64,000 nt of DNA, from contig NZ_CP134399.1 of assembly GCF_002968295.1 (NCBI RefSeq), forward strand, positions 1,364,001 to 1,428,000. Direction: 5' to 3'. The notes beneath the pieces were generated by a model that worked only from the letters and a program-made list of their open reading frames with translations, had not been told where the DNA came from and searched no databases. Origin of the DNA: Mycobacterium sp. ITM-2016-00317. GTDB lineage: Bacteria > Actinomycetota > Actinomycetes > Mycobacteriales > Mycobacteriaceae. The first letter of the stretch is position 1. The number at the start of each line of letters is the position of its first letter. Below are positions 46,866 to 55,437 of the stretch, piece by piece. The translations under genes and the position numbers were made by a program.

Positions 46866-46893
46866 TGCGGCTGAACCCGATTGCCGACTCCTT

Positions 46894-47017
46894 AACGCGG
46901 CTCGTTCCTCGCCGCTTGATCGTCGTCCGGCTCAATTTGATGACCGAACTCTCCCCCGCAAGCGGGAGGTACCCCCACAACGCGGCTCGTTCCTCGCCGC
47001 TTGATCGTCGTCCGGCT
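46894..47017. repeat. Two 39-bp direct repeats flanking a hairpin
   Basis: Perfect 39-bp copies at 46894-46932 and 46979-47017 (starting AACGCGGCTCGTTCCTCGCC), separated by 46 bp. The spacer contains CTCCCCCGCAAGCGGGAG, a stem-loop motif I recall as common in mycobacterial intergenic DNA. Located between lpdA and glpD2. Confidence 0.85.
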
Positions 47018-47067
47018 AGCCTGGGAGTCGACCATCCGTACTGACGAGTAACGAGGAGCCGGTCGAC

Positions 47068-48813
47068 GTGACTGACCCGATCCCCGCTCCAGGCAACGGC
47101 CAGACGTTTCTGAGCCCGCGGCAGCGGGAGGGCGCCTGGGACCGGCTCGGCAGCGAACAGTTCGATGTGATCGTCATCGGCGGCGGCATCGTCGGCGCCG
47201 GCGCCGCGCTGGATGCGGCCACCCGAGGCCTGAAGGTCGCGCTGGTCGAGGCCCGCGACTTCGCCTCGGGCACGTCCAGCCGCAGCAGCAAGATGTTCCA
47301 CGGCGGCCTGCGGTATTTGGAGCAGCTGGAGTTCGGGCTGGTGCGCGAGGCACTGCACGAACGCGAGCTGTCGCTGACGACGCTGGCCCCGCATCTGGTC
47401 AAACCGCTGCCGTTCCTGTTCCCGCTGACCAACCGGGGGTGGGAGCGGCCCTACATCGCGGCCGGGATCTTCCTCTACGACCAGCTCGGCGGCGCGAAAT
47501 CGGTTCCGCCGCAGAAACATCTGACCCGGGCGGGGGCGCTGCGGCTGTGTCCCGGGCTCAAGCGCAGCTCGCTGATCGGCGGAATCCGGTACTACGACAC
47601 CGTCGTCGACGACGCCAGGCACACGATGACGGTCGCGCGCACTGCGGCGCACTACGGCGCGGTGGTGCGCACCTCGACGCAGGTGGTGGCGATGCTGCGG
47701 GAAGGCGATCGGGTCACCGGTGTGCGGGTGCGCGACTCCGAAGACGGTTCGGTCACCGAGGTGCGCGGCCATGTGGTCGTCAACGCGACCGGGGTGTGGA
47801 CCGACGAGATCCAGGCTCTGTCCAAGCAGCGAGGCCGGTTTCGGGTGCGGGCGTCCAAGGGCGTGCACATCGTGGTGCCGCGCGACCGGATCGTCAGCGA
47901 GGTCGCGATCATCCTGCGCACCGAGAAGTCGGTGCTGTTCGTGATCCCGTGGGGCACGCACTGGATCATCGGCACCACCGACACCGACTGGAACCTCGAC
48001 CTCGCGCACCCCGCCGCGACGAAGGCCGACATCGACTACATCCTGGGCCACGTCAACAAGGTGCTCGCCACCCCGCTGAGCCACGACGACATCGACGGCG
48101 TGTATGCCGGGTTGCGCCCACTGCTGGCCGGGGAGAGCGAGGAGACCTCGAAGCTGTCCCGCGAGCACGCGGTCGCGGTGCCGGCTCCCGGCCTGGTGGC
48201 CATCGCCGGCGGCAAGTACACCACCTACCGGGTGATGGGTCAGGACGCGATCGACGCGGCCGCGGAGTTCGTCCCGACCCGGGTGGCGACGTCGATCACC
48301 GAGAAGGTGCCGCTGCTGGGGGCCGACGGTTACTTCGCGATGGTCAACCAAACCCAAAGTGTCGGTGCGTATTACGGCCTGCATCCGTACCGGGTGCGGC
48401 ATCTGTTGGACCGGTACGGCTCGCTGATCGGAGAGGTGCTCTCGCTGGCAGACAGCAGGCCGGAACTGCTCGAGCCGATCACCGAGGCGCCGGTGTACCT
48501 GAAGGTGGAGGCCGCGTACGCCGCGGTCGCGGAGGGCGCGCTGCACCTGGAGGACATTCTCGCGCGGCGGATGCGGATCTCCATCGAGTACCCGCACCGG
48601 GGTGTGGACTGTGCCCGTGAGGTCGCCGAAGTGGTTGCGCCCGTGCTGGGTTGGAGTGCCGAGGACGTCGACCGCGAAGTCGGGACCTACCTGGCCCGCG
48701 TCGAGGCCGAGGTGCTGTCGCAGACCCAGCCCGACGACGAGTCCGCCGACGCGTTGCGCGTGGCCGCCCCGGAGGCGCGTGCGGAGATCCTCGAGCCGGT
48801 GCCGCTCAATTGA
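47068..48813 (+). CDS. glpD2: Glycerol-3-phosphate dehydrogenase (aerobic, FAD)
   Basis: 581 residues from GTG 47068, with GAGGAG upstream. FAD motif VIVIGGGIVGAGAALDAATRGLKVALVEARDFASGTSSRSSKMFHGGLRYLE is canonical; the C-terminal DAO_C domain is present (HRGVDCAREVAEVVAPVLGW). Oxidises glycerol-3-phosphate and feeds electrons to quinone at the membrane. Its stop overlaps the next gene (TTGA). Confidence 0.95.
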   Translation: MTDPIPAPGNGQTFLSPRQREGAWDRLGSEQFDVIVIGGGIVGAGAALDAATRGLKVALVEARDFASGTSSRSSKMFHGGLRYLEQLEFGLVREALHERELSLTTLAPHLVKPLPFLFPLTNRGWERPYIAAGIFLYDQLGGAKSVPPQKHLTRAGALRLCPGLKRSSLIGGIRYYDTVVDDARHTMTVARTAAHYGAVVRTSTQVVAMLREGDRVTGVRVRDSEDGSVTEVRGHVVVNATGVWTDEIQALSKQRGRFRVRASKGVHIVVPRDRIVSEVAIILRTEKSVLFVIPWGTHWIIGTTDTDWNLDLAHPAATKADIDYILGHVNKVLATPLSHDDIDGVYAGLRPLLAGESEETSKLSREHAVAVPAPGLVAIAGGKYTTYRVMGQDAIDAAAEFVPTRVATSITEKVPLLGADGYFAMVNQTQSVGAYYGLHPYRVRHLLDRYGSLIGEVLSLADSRPELLEPITEAPVYLKVEAAYAAVAEGALHLEDILARRMRISIEYPHRGVDCAREVAEVVAPVLGWSAEDVDREVGTYLARVEAEVLSQTQPDDESADALRVAAPEARAEILEPVPLN

Positions 48814-49670
48814 GGCGGCCCGCACCGCTTCCGGTGCGCGACGGGCTCGGCCCTGCGCGGGTGCGGTTGCGTGGCGGTGCGGTGCTGGTGGAGTTCGCCG
48901 ACCGGTTCGGTGAGGCCGCCGCGCAGAAGGTGCTCGACGGCGAGGTGTTCACCGCCGACGGTGAGGTCGTGGGCGCGGGCACTGTGCTGCAACCCAATTC
49001 GGTGGTCTACCTGTACCGCGACCTCCCCGACGAGGTGCCGGTGCCGTTCGACATGCCGATCGTGTACCGGGACGAGAACGTCGTCGTCGTCGACAAGCCG
49101 CACTTCCTGTCCACGATGCCGCGCGGCAGCCACGTCGCCGAGACCGCGCTGGTGCGGCTGCGCCGCGAGCTCGACGTGCCCGAACTCAGCCCCGCGCACC
49201 GGCTGGACCGGTTGACCGCCGGGGTGCTGGTGTTCACCACCCGGCGCACGGTCCGTGGGGCGTACCAGACGATGTTCGCGCGCGGGGAGGTGACCAAGAC
49301 CTATCTCGCGCGATCGTCGGCGCCGACCACCGGGCGCGAGTTCCCGGTGACGGCACGCAGCCGGATCGTCAAGCGCCGGGGTCTGCTGCAGGCCGTGGAG
49401 GAGCCGGGGGAGCCGAACGCCGAGACGGTGGTGGAGTTTCTCGGCGACGGTCGTTATCGGCTCACGCCCAGGACCGGACGCACCCACCAGCTGCGGGTGC
49501 ACATGAACTCGCTCGGGCTGCCGATCGACGGGGATCCGCTCTACCCCGACGTCCTGGAGGTGGCGGTTGGCGACTTCTCGACGCCGCTGAAACTGCTCGC
49601 GCAGACGTTGGAGTTCACGGATCCGATCACGGGCTTGCGGCGGCGGTTCACCAGCGAGCGGAGCCTGTGA
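48810..49670 (+). CDS. RluA-family pseudouridine synthase (Rv3300c-like)
   Basis: 286 residues. HRLDRLTAGVLVFT carries the catalytic Asp, and GRTHQLRVHMNSLGLPIDGDPLY is the family C-terminal motif. It isomerises uridine in RNA; the target is unknown. Start TTG 48810 is chosen because it gives a 4-nt overlap with glpD2 and a conserved-looking MRRPAPLPVRDGLGPARVRL; GTG 48834 is an alternative. A strong hairpin follows the stop. Confidence 0.85.
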   Translation: MRRPAPLPVRDGLGPARVRLRGGAVLVEFADRFGEAAAQKVLDGEVFTADGEVVGAGTVLQPNSVVYLYRDLPDEVPVPFDMPIVYRDENVVVVDKPHFLSTMPRGSHVAETALVRLRRELDVPELSPAHRLDRLTAGVLVFTTRRTVRGAYQTMFARGEVTKTYLARSSAPTTGREFPVTARSRIVKRRGLLQAVEEPGEPNAETVVEFLGDGRYRLTPRTGRTHQLRVHMNSLGLPIDGDPLYPDVLEVAVGDFSTPLKLLAQTLEFTDPITGLRRRFTSERSL

Positions 49671-49672
49671 GC

Positions 49673-49727
49673 GTGCGCTCAGATCGCGACTCCCCTCGAA
49701 GATCGCTCCATCGCGATCTGAGCGCAC
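49673..49727. terminator. 17-bp-arm hairpin after the pseudouridine synthase
   Basis: GTGCGCTCAGATCGCGA (49673-49689) pairs perfectly with 49711-49727 over a 21-nt loop. It lies 3 nt after the stop. No U-tract follows, as usual in mycobacteria. Confidence 0.7.
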
Positions 49728-50165
49728 ACAGACGCCGGCGGAGCGGCCTGCGCTCCCGTGTCTCGTGCGTCGCCCGGCGCCCCGGCGTCGCACACTTCTG
49801 AAATGTACTTGATCTGTCAATAATTCGCTGCCCGGATTGTGCGTCATCGTCAACAGGGGTCTGACTAGGCATTGTTTCCGCGAAGGTGGATGTTCGGCAC
49901 TTTGCGCGCCGACAGGTGCCTCCCGGCAATCCCGGCACCGGAAGCGTGCCGGACGGCGGACCCGCGGCGTCCTGTGTAGATGGATTCAAATCGTCCGGAG
50001 GCGGTCGGTGAGGGCAAATCGGGCGGGCTGTCCGGTCGCGCCGGGCACCCCGCGCCGGAGCCGGGCTCGTTCCGGGTGGCTGGGACGGGGCTGTCACAAT
50101 CGCGTGATGTGGATTACACCGGCGCACAACATTGACGGGGGCATCGGCGAGGGTGGGTGGAGCTG
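49728..50165. other. Intergenic region without a convincing gene
   Basis: 438 bp. ORFs in both directions are Arg/Pro-rich and look like shadow translation. An AT-richer patch around 49800-49850 (TTGATCTGTCAATAATTCG) may hold a promoter. No phoY-like gene is found although M. tuberculosis carries phoY1 near this synteny block. Confidence 0.4.
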
Positions 50166-50936
50166 ATGGACCGGACCTCTTTCGACCGGCTGTTCGACAT
50201 GACGGATCGGACCGTCGTCGTCACCGGCGGTACCCGCGGGATCGGGCTGGCGCTGGCCGAGGGCTACGTGCTGGCCGGTGCCCGCGTCGTGGTGGCCAGT
50301 CGCAAGGCTGAGGCCTGCGAGAAGGCCGCGCAGCATCTGCGCGAGCTGGGCGGCTCGGCGATCGGGGTGCCCACCCACCTCGGCGAGGTTGAGGACCTCG
50401 GCGCGCTCGTCGAACGCACGGTCGCCGAGTTCGGCGGGCTGGACGTGGTGGTCAACAATGCCGCGAACCCGCTGGCGCAGCCCTTCGGGCAGATGACCGG
50501 CGACGCGCTGACGAAGTCGTTCGAGGTCAACCTGCGCGGCCCGGTGCTGCTGGTGCAGGAAGCGCTGCCGCATCTGAAGGCCAGCGAGCACGCCGCCGTG
50601 CTGAACATGGTGTCGGTCGGCGCGTTCATCTTCGCCCCGATGCTGTCGATCTATGCGTCGATGAAGGCCGCGATGATGTCGTTCACCCGGTCGATGGCCG
50701 CGGAGTTCGTGCAGCACGGCATCCGGGTCAACGCGCTGGCGCCCGGACCGGTGGACACCGACATGATGCGCAAGAACCCGCAGGCGGCCATCGACGGGAT
50801 GGTCGGCGGCACGCTGCTGGGCCGTCTGGCCAGCGCCGACGAAATGGTCGGTCCCGCTTTGCTTCTCACCTCGGATGCGGGAAGTTACATCACCGGACAG
50901 GTGATCATCGCCGACGGCGGCGGCACCCCGCGCTGA
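50166..50936 (+). CDS. SDR-family oxidoreductase
   Basis: 256 residues from ATG 50166. Cofactor loop VTGGTRGIGLALAEGYVLAGARVVVASR, NNAANPLA, catalytic YASMK and ALAPGPVDTDMM are intact; the C-terminus GYITGQ-like SYITGQVIIADGGG is typical of FabG-like SDRs. Substrate unknown. Convergent with an enoyl-CoA hydratase, suggesting lipid metabolism. Confidence 0.92.
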   Translation: MDRTSFDRLFDMTDRTVVVTGGTRGIGLALAEGYVLAGARVVVASRKAEACEKAAQHLRELGGSAIGVPTHLGEVEDLGALVERTVAEFGGLDVVVNNAANPLAQPFGQMTGDALTKSFEVNLRGPVLLVQEALPHLKASEHAAVLNMVSVGAFIFAPMLSIYASMKAAMMSFTRSMAAEFVQHGIRVNALAPGPVDTDMMRKNPQAAIDGMVGGTLLGRLASADEMVGPALLLTSDAGSYITGQVIIADGGGTPR

Positions 50937-50952
50937 CCCGCCTCGTTCCTCC

Positions 50953-51013
50953 GCCGAAATTGCATTCCACGCGGTCTTTTTCGCGTTTCGGCCGCGTGGA
51001 ATGCAATTTCGGC
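50953..51013. repeat. 61-bp palindrome family A, copy 2 (perfect)
   Basis: 22-bp arms, left beginning GCCGAAATTGCATTCCACGC, fully complementary to the right arm; 17-nt loop containing TCTTTTTCGCG. It lies between convergent SDR and enoyl-CoA hydratase stops. This is the best-preserved copy. Confidence 0.88.
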
Positions 51014-51018
51014 GCAGG

Positions 51019-51798
51019 TCAGGACTTGCGCAGGATCTTGGCGGCCATCTCGCGCATCTCACCGCTGGTCGACGCGACGATCTGGCTGCGGTTCTCCAGG
51101 TGCAGCGCGGCCTCCAGGCTGGCGGCCCCCAGGTTGGCCCACAGCACCTGCTTGGTCGACTCCAGGCCGAATTTGCCGTAGCCGCAGAGGGTCTCGGCGA
51201 TGGTTAACGCCTCGTCGAGGGCCGGGTCGGCCACCCGTGACACCAGCCCGAGCCGCAACGCCTCGTCGGCGTCGACCGCGCGGGCGGTCAGGATCATGTC
51301 GAAGGCCGGTCCGGCGCCGATGACGCGCGGCAGCGTGTAGCTCACCCCGATGTCGCACCCGCCGAGCCCGAGCTTGATGAACTGCGTGCAGAACCGCGCC
51401 GTCGGTGCCGCGACCCGGATGTCACATGCGGCGGCGATGCCGAGCCCGCCGCCGTAGGCCACGCCGTTGACCGCCGCGATCACCGGCTGCCGTAACCGGT
51501 GGATCTTGGCGGTGAGGTCGGCGATGCGTTCCTGCCAGCGCATGCCCGAGCGGGGGAACTCGGTGCCGCCGCCGGTCTGCTCCGGGTTGGGCGCGCTCAG
51601 GTCGAGGCCGGCGCAGAAGCCGCGCCCCGCGCCCGTCAGCACCACGACGCGGCAGGTGTTGTCGTCGGCCAGAGTGTCGAGGGCCCGGTGCAGTTCCTCG
51701 ACCAGTTCGTAGGACAGCGCGTTGAGCTTGTCGGGCCGGTTGAGGGTCACAACAGTGATCTCCGGCCGGGGGTGGGCGATCTCGACGACGGGCGACAT
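51019..51798 (-). CDS. Enoyl-CoA hydratase/isomerase family protein
   Basis: 259 residues. Crotonase oxyanion loops RGFCAGLDLS and NGVAYGGGLGIAAACDIRVA are clear, and the Glu in the GLGGCDIGVSYTLPRVIG region departs from the canonical position, so hydratase chemistry is not certain. Acts on acyl-CoAs. Start ATG 51798 (MSPVVEIAHPRPEITVVTLNRPDKLNAL). Confidence 0.9.
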   Translation of the reverse strand: MSPVVEIAHPRPEITVVTLNRPDKLNALSYELVEELHRALDTLADDNTCRVVVLTGAGRGFCAGLDLSAPNPEQTGGGTEFPRSGMRWQERIADLTAKIHRLRQPVIAAVNGVAYGGGLGIAAACDIRVAAPTARFCTQFIKLGLGGCDIGVSYTLPRVIGAGPAFDMILTARAVDADEALRLGLVSRVADPALDEALTIAETLCGYGKFGLESTKQVLWANLGAASLEAALHLENRSQIVASTSGEMREMAAKILRKS

Positions 51799-51808
51799 GC
51801 CCGTCACG

Positions 51809-52483
51809 TTAACTGCTTCGCCAGCCCGCCACGCCGACAGTGATCATCCTCAGTTGCTTGATCGCGATCCGGCGGATCTCGGCGACGCCGGCGGGGTCGG
51901 TGGTGTCCTCGAGCGACTCGGCGATCACGATCATCGAGTTGACGAACACGCTGGCCAGGATGTTGAGGTCCTCGCTGCTCCACGTGTTGAGGTTCGGGAA
52001 GCGGGCCAGGTCGATCGCCAATTCCGAAGTGATCAACCGGATTTCGGTGCGGATCGCGTACCGCAGCACGGTGACGCCGGTGGAGCGTTCGCGACCGATG
52101 AAGCGCCAGTGCTCTCGGCGCTGCTGAACCCCGTCGATCAGGATGTCCACCGAGGACTCGATCACCCGGTTCGGGTCGAGCTTGCCTGCGCGCGCGCCGC
52201 GCAGCATCTCGCGCAGCGCGCGGAACGACTCGTCGATCAGCACGAGGCCGAGGGCTTCCATGGACTCGAAATGCCGGTAGAACGCCGCGGGCACGATGCC
52301 GGCCTCGCGGGTGACCTCGCGCAGGCTCAGTCCGCTGAAGCTGCGTTCGGCGAGCAGATGCAGTGCCGCGGCGACGATCGCGCGGCGGGTGGCTTCCTTG
52401 CGTGCCTCGCGCGACAGGGTCTCCCCGCTCTTCTCCCGGGATCTGGAACGTCCCGTTCGCGAGCTGGGCGTACGACTGTTCAC
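51809..52483 (-). CDS. TetR-family regulator (fatty-acid/desaturase control)
   Basis: 224 residues from GTG 52483. HTH: REARKEATRRAIVAAALHLLAERSFSGLSLREVTREAGIVPAAFYRHFESMEALG. It is divergent from the reductase-desA3 genes, the arrangement seen with regulators of stearoyl-CoA desaturase, so it probably represses them in response to acyl-CoA. The 9-mer TGTTCACTG occurs at 52477-52485 and 52554-52562, over each gene's start. Confidence 0.88.
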   Translation of the reverse strand: MNSRTPSSRTGRSRSREKSGETLSREARKEATRRAIVAAALHLLAERSFSGLSLREVTREAGIVPAAFYRHFESMEALGLVLIDESFRALREMLRGARAGKLDPNRVIESSVDILIDGVQQRREHWRFIGRERSTGVTVLRYAIRTEIRLITSELAIDLARFPNLNTWSSEDLNILASVFVNSMIVIAESLEDTTDPAGVAEIRRIAIKQLRMITVGVAGWRSS

Positions 52484-52552
52484 TGTGTGAAAACTACCAC
52501 AAGCTGCATGAACCCCTTGACGTACTCGCAGCAATGCGCGCACGGTGTACAT

Positions 52553-53589
52553 ATGTTCACTGAAACGATGACCCGGGTGCGGCGGTCGTCCCTATTGGAC
52601 CTGCTCACCGGTCCGCACGGGGTGGACCGCTACACCGAGCTGGTCGATCCGACCTGGACCCGCGGCGACGCCCGGGCCCGGGTGGTGGCGGTGCGACGCA
52701 GCACGCCGCGCAGTGTGACGCTGACGCTTGCGCCGAACCGGGCCTTCACCGGTTTCCGGGCGGGTCAGCACATCAATTTGTCAATCGAGATCGACGGCCG
52801 CCGGCGCACCCGGCCGTATTCGCCGGCCAATGCCGAGGGCGACTCGCTCATCGAGCTGACCGTCGGACGTCACGACGGCGGCCTGGTCTCCACATACCTG
52901 TGCGACAAGGCCCGCCCGGGCATGGTCGTCGGGTTGGATTCCGTCGGCGGCGACTTCACGCTGCCGCGCGACGCGGGCCGCCTGCTGTTCGTCTCCGGCG
53001 GCAGCGGCATCACCCCGGTGATGTCGATGCTGCGCACACTGCGAGACCGGCGGCACGGCGGGGAAATCACGTTCGTCCACTATGCACGCTCGATGCAGGA
53101 GGCCGGCTATCACGCAGAGCTCGCCGACATCGCCCGGGCGATGCCGAATGTAACGGTGCGGCACGGCTTTACCCGTGACCGCAGCGGATCCGACCTGCCG
53201 CCGCGCTTCGAGGACCACGCATTCGAGGCCGACGCCGTCTTCGTGTGCGGGCCGCCGGCGCTCGTCGACGCGGTGCGGGCCGTCCATCCGGACGCGCGCT
53301 CGGAGAGTTTCGTCCCGCCGGTGTTCACCGGCGAAGCCAGCGGTGGCCGGGTCACTTTCGCCGACAGCGCCGTCGAGCTCACCGACGACGGCCGACCACT
53401 GCTCGATCAGGCCGAGTCGGCCTGCAGCCCGAGAGCGGTTGCCGAATGGGCATCTGCTTCTCCTGTACACGCCGCAAGACCAGCGGCGTGGTGCGCAACG
53501 TGATCACCGGGGCGGTCTCGACCGCCGAAGAAGAAGACGTGCAGCTCTGCGTCACCGCACCCGTCGGTGACGTCGACATCAACCTGTAA
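52553..53589 (+). CDS. Desaturase-linked ferredoxin reductase (Rv3230c-like), apparent -1 frameshift
   Basis: Supplies NADPH electrons to DesA3. FAD-binding RTRPYSPAN, NAD(P) motif GGSGITPVMSML and, in the next frame, the C-terminal plant-type [2Fe-2S] cluster GCRMGICFSCTRRKTSG with VQLCVT. The break is at 53417-53422, where GTCGGCC lacks one G (GTCGGGCC would rejoin). Restored length is about 345 residues. Without repair the protein would lose its iron-sulfur domain. Confidence 0.86.
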
Positions 53590-53591
53590 CC

Positions 53592-53652
53592 GCCGAAATT
53601 GCATTCCACGCGCTGCTTTTCGCTGAAAGGCCGCCGCGGATGCAATCTCGGC
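53592..53652. repeat. 61-bp palindrome family A, copy 3 (right arm degenerate)
   Basis: Left arm GCCGAAATTGCATTCCACGC intact; right arm CGCGGATGCAATCTCGGC has lost bases. Lies between two co-directional genes, reductase and desA3, so it is not simply a terminator for convergent genes. Confidence 0.8.
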
Positions 53653-53671
53653 GACACCGAGAGGGAGCACC

Positions 53672-54787
53672 ATGACTGACCTTCTGGACACCACGACCAC
53701 CCCGCCGCAGCAGACCATCACCAAGACGGTCTCAGGCACGCCCATCACCCTGACCCCGGAGCAGGCCGAGGCGTTCGGCCGCGAGCTCGACGCGCTCAAG
53801 GAGGCCGTCGTCGCTGACCTCGGTGAGCGCGACGCCACCTACATCCGGCGGATGATCAAGGCGCAACGCGGCCTCGAAGTGGGCGGGCGGACGCTGCTGT
53901 TCGGTGGGATCTTCCCGCCGTTCTGGCTGGCCGGCACCGCGATGCTGGGGCTGAGCAAGATCATCGACAACATGGAGATCGGCCACAACGTCATGCACGG
54001 CCAGTACGACTGGATGGGCGACCCGGCGATCTCCAGCCGCAACTTCGAATGGGACACCGCGTGCCCGGCCGACCAGTGGCGGCACTCGCACAACTACATG
54101 CACCACACGTACACCAACATCGTCGGCCTGGACCGTGACATCGGCTACGGCATCCTGCGGATGAGCTCCGATCAGCGGTGGCGGCCGTACTACCTGGGCA
54201 ACCCGGTGTATGCGTTCCTGCTGATGGTGCTGTTCCAGTACGGCGTGGCGCTGCACGAGCTGGAGAGCGAGAAGATCGCCGCCGGCGAGATCACGCTGAC
54301 CGACAAGCGGGAGATCCTGGACGGCATCTGGGCCAAGACCAAGCAGCAGACGCTCAAGGATTACGTGGCGTTCCCGCTGCTGGCCGGGCCGTTCGCGCCG
54401 TGGGTGTTCGCCGGGAACATGACCGCGAACCTGATGCGCAACGTGTGGTCGTACATGATCATCTTCTGCGGGCACTTCCCCGAGGACGTGCAGGAGTTCT
54501 CCATCGAGGAGACCAAGGCCGAGACCCGCGGGCAGTGGTACTTCCGTCAGGTGCTCGGCTCGGCGAACCTGACGGGGGGCAAGCTGTTCCACATCCTCTC
54601 CGGCAACCTGTCCTTCCAGATCGAGCACCACCTGTTCCCCGACATCCCGGCGTTCCGGCATGCGGAGATCGCACCCAAGGTGCAGGAGATCTGTGAGCGC
54701 TTCGGCGTGCCCTACAACACCGGCCCGCTGCCGCGGCAGTTCGCGACGGTGGTGCGCAAGATCGTGAAGTTCGCGCTGCCCTTCTAG
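53672..54787 (+). CDS. desA3: Membrane acyl-CoA delta-9 desaturase DesA3-like
   Basis: 371 residues. Three His boxes of integral-membrane desaturases: GHNVMHGQ, HSHNYMHHTYTN and IEHHLFPDIPAFRH. It makes oleoyl from stearoyl-CoA, with electrons from the upstream reductase. Hydrophobic segments flank the boxes (~70-90, ~180-200, ~235-255). AGAGGGAGC precedes ATG 53672. Confidence 0.94.
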   Translation: MTDLLDTTTTPPQQTITKTVSGTPITLTPEQAEAFGRELDALKEAVVADLGERDATYIRRMIKAQRGLEVGGRTLLFGGIFPPFWLAGTAMLGLSKIIDNMEIGHNVMHGQYDWMGDPAISSRNFEWDTACPADQWRHSHNYMHHTYTNIVGLDRDIGYGILRMSSDQRWRPYYLGNPVYAFLLMVLFQYGVALHELESEKIAAGEITLTDKREILDGIWAKTKQQTLKDYVAFPLLAGPFAPWVFAGNMTANLMRNVWSYMIIFCGHFPEDVQEFSIEETKAETRGQWYFRQVLGSANLTGGKLFHILSGNLSFQIEHHLFPDIPAFRHAEIAPKVQEICERFGVPYNTGPLPRQFATVVRKIVKFALPF

Positions 54788-54795
54788 ACCTTCGC

Positions 54796-54856
54796 GCCGA
54801 AATTGCATTCCACGCGGTCCTCACCCGGGATTTGGCGCGTGGAATGCAATTTCGTC
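54796..54856. repeat. 61-bp palindrome family A, copy 4
   Basis: Left GCCGAAATTGCATTCCACGC, right CGCGTGGAATGCAATTTCG, nearly perfect. Located between co-directional desA3 and the MTB12-like gene. Confidence 0.85.
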
Positions 54857-54947
54857 GTGGGGAGCTCGGGGACGTAGGTCTTGTGGCGGGGGCCGCCGCA
54901 TGGTGGGGTGTGCGAGGTCGGACCCTCTGTGCGGAAGGAAGCTCTTT

Positions 54948-55370
54948 ATGCGTGCTGCGTTGGCGGCGATGTCGGTGGTGGCTGCAGGTGCCGTGGGCGG
55001 CATGGGGGTGGCGTGGGCCCAACCGGTGCCTGACGCCGGCCAGCTGACCGCCGAACTGCGGCAGGTGCTCAACACCGGCGCCCCGGCGAGTGAGCGCGCG
55101 GCGAAGCTGGCCGGTGGCGACGCGGCGGTGCCGACCGCCGACAACATCGCCAATCGCCTGAACACCTACGGCGGCATGGTCAACTGGCAGGTGCAGAACC
55201 CGGTGCTCAACGGCGACCGGCTCGACGCGCAGATCGCGGTGACGATCCCGATCTTCGGCACCAAGACCCACGACATCTACTGGGTCGACCAGGACGGCGC
55301 ATGGAAGCTGTCCAACCCGTCGGCGTGCGTGATCGCGCGCGACGTCGCCGGCGTCGACTGCACGGTGTAA
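54948..55370 (+). CDS. Secreted MTB12/CFP2-like low-molecular-weight protein
   Basis: 140 residues. MRAALAAMSVVAAGAVGGMGVAWAQ is a Sec signal peptide with cleavage probably after AWA. The mature part (AGQLTAELRQVLNTGAPASERAAKLAGG) resembles the low molecular weight antigen MTB12 domain; two Cys near the end (ACVIARDVAGVDC) could form a disulfide. Function unknown. GGAAGGAAG precedes ATG 54948. Confidence 0.78.
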   Translation: MRAALAAMSVVAAGAVGGMGVAWAQPVPDAGQLTAELRQVLNTGAPASERAAKLAGGDAAVPTADNIANRLNTYGGMVNWQVQNPVLNGDRLDAQIAVTIPIFGTKTHDIYWVDQDGAWKLSNPSACVIARDVAGVDCTV

Positions 55371-55376
55371 ACCTTC

Positions 55377-55437
55377 GCCGAAATTGCATTCCACGCGGCC
55401 GCTACGCCGAATGCGCCGCGCTGAGAGCAGTTTCGGC
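55377..55437. repeat. 61-bp palindrome family A, copy 5, right arm inside a CDS
   Basis: Left arm GCCGAAATTGCATTCCACGC; right arm GCCGCGCTGAGAGCAGTTTCGG is degenerate. The right arm encodes the last residues of the DUF559-type protein, FAETALSAAHSA, so the repeat supplies that gene's C-terminus and stop. Confidence 0.78.

Noticed and set aside
49837..50166. 109-codon ORF upstream of the SDR
   Set aside because: Arg/Gly/Cys-rich with no domain or RBS; looks like random open frame in high-GC DNA.
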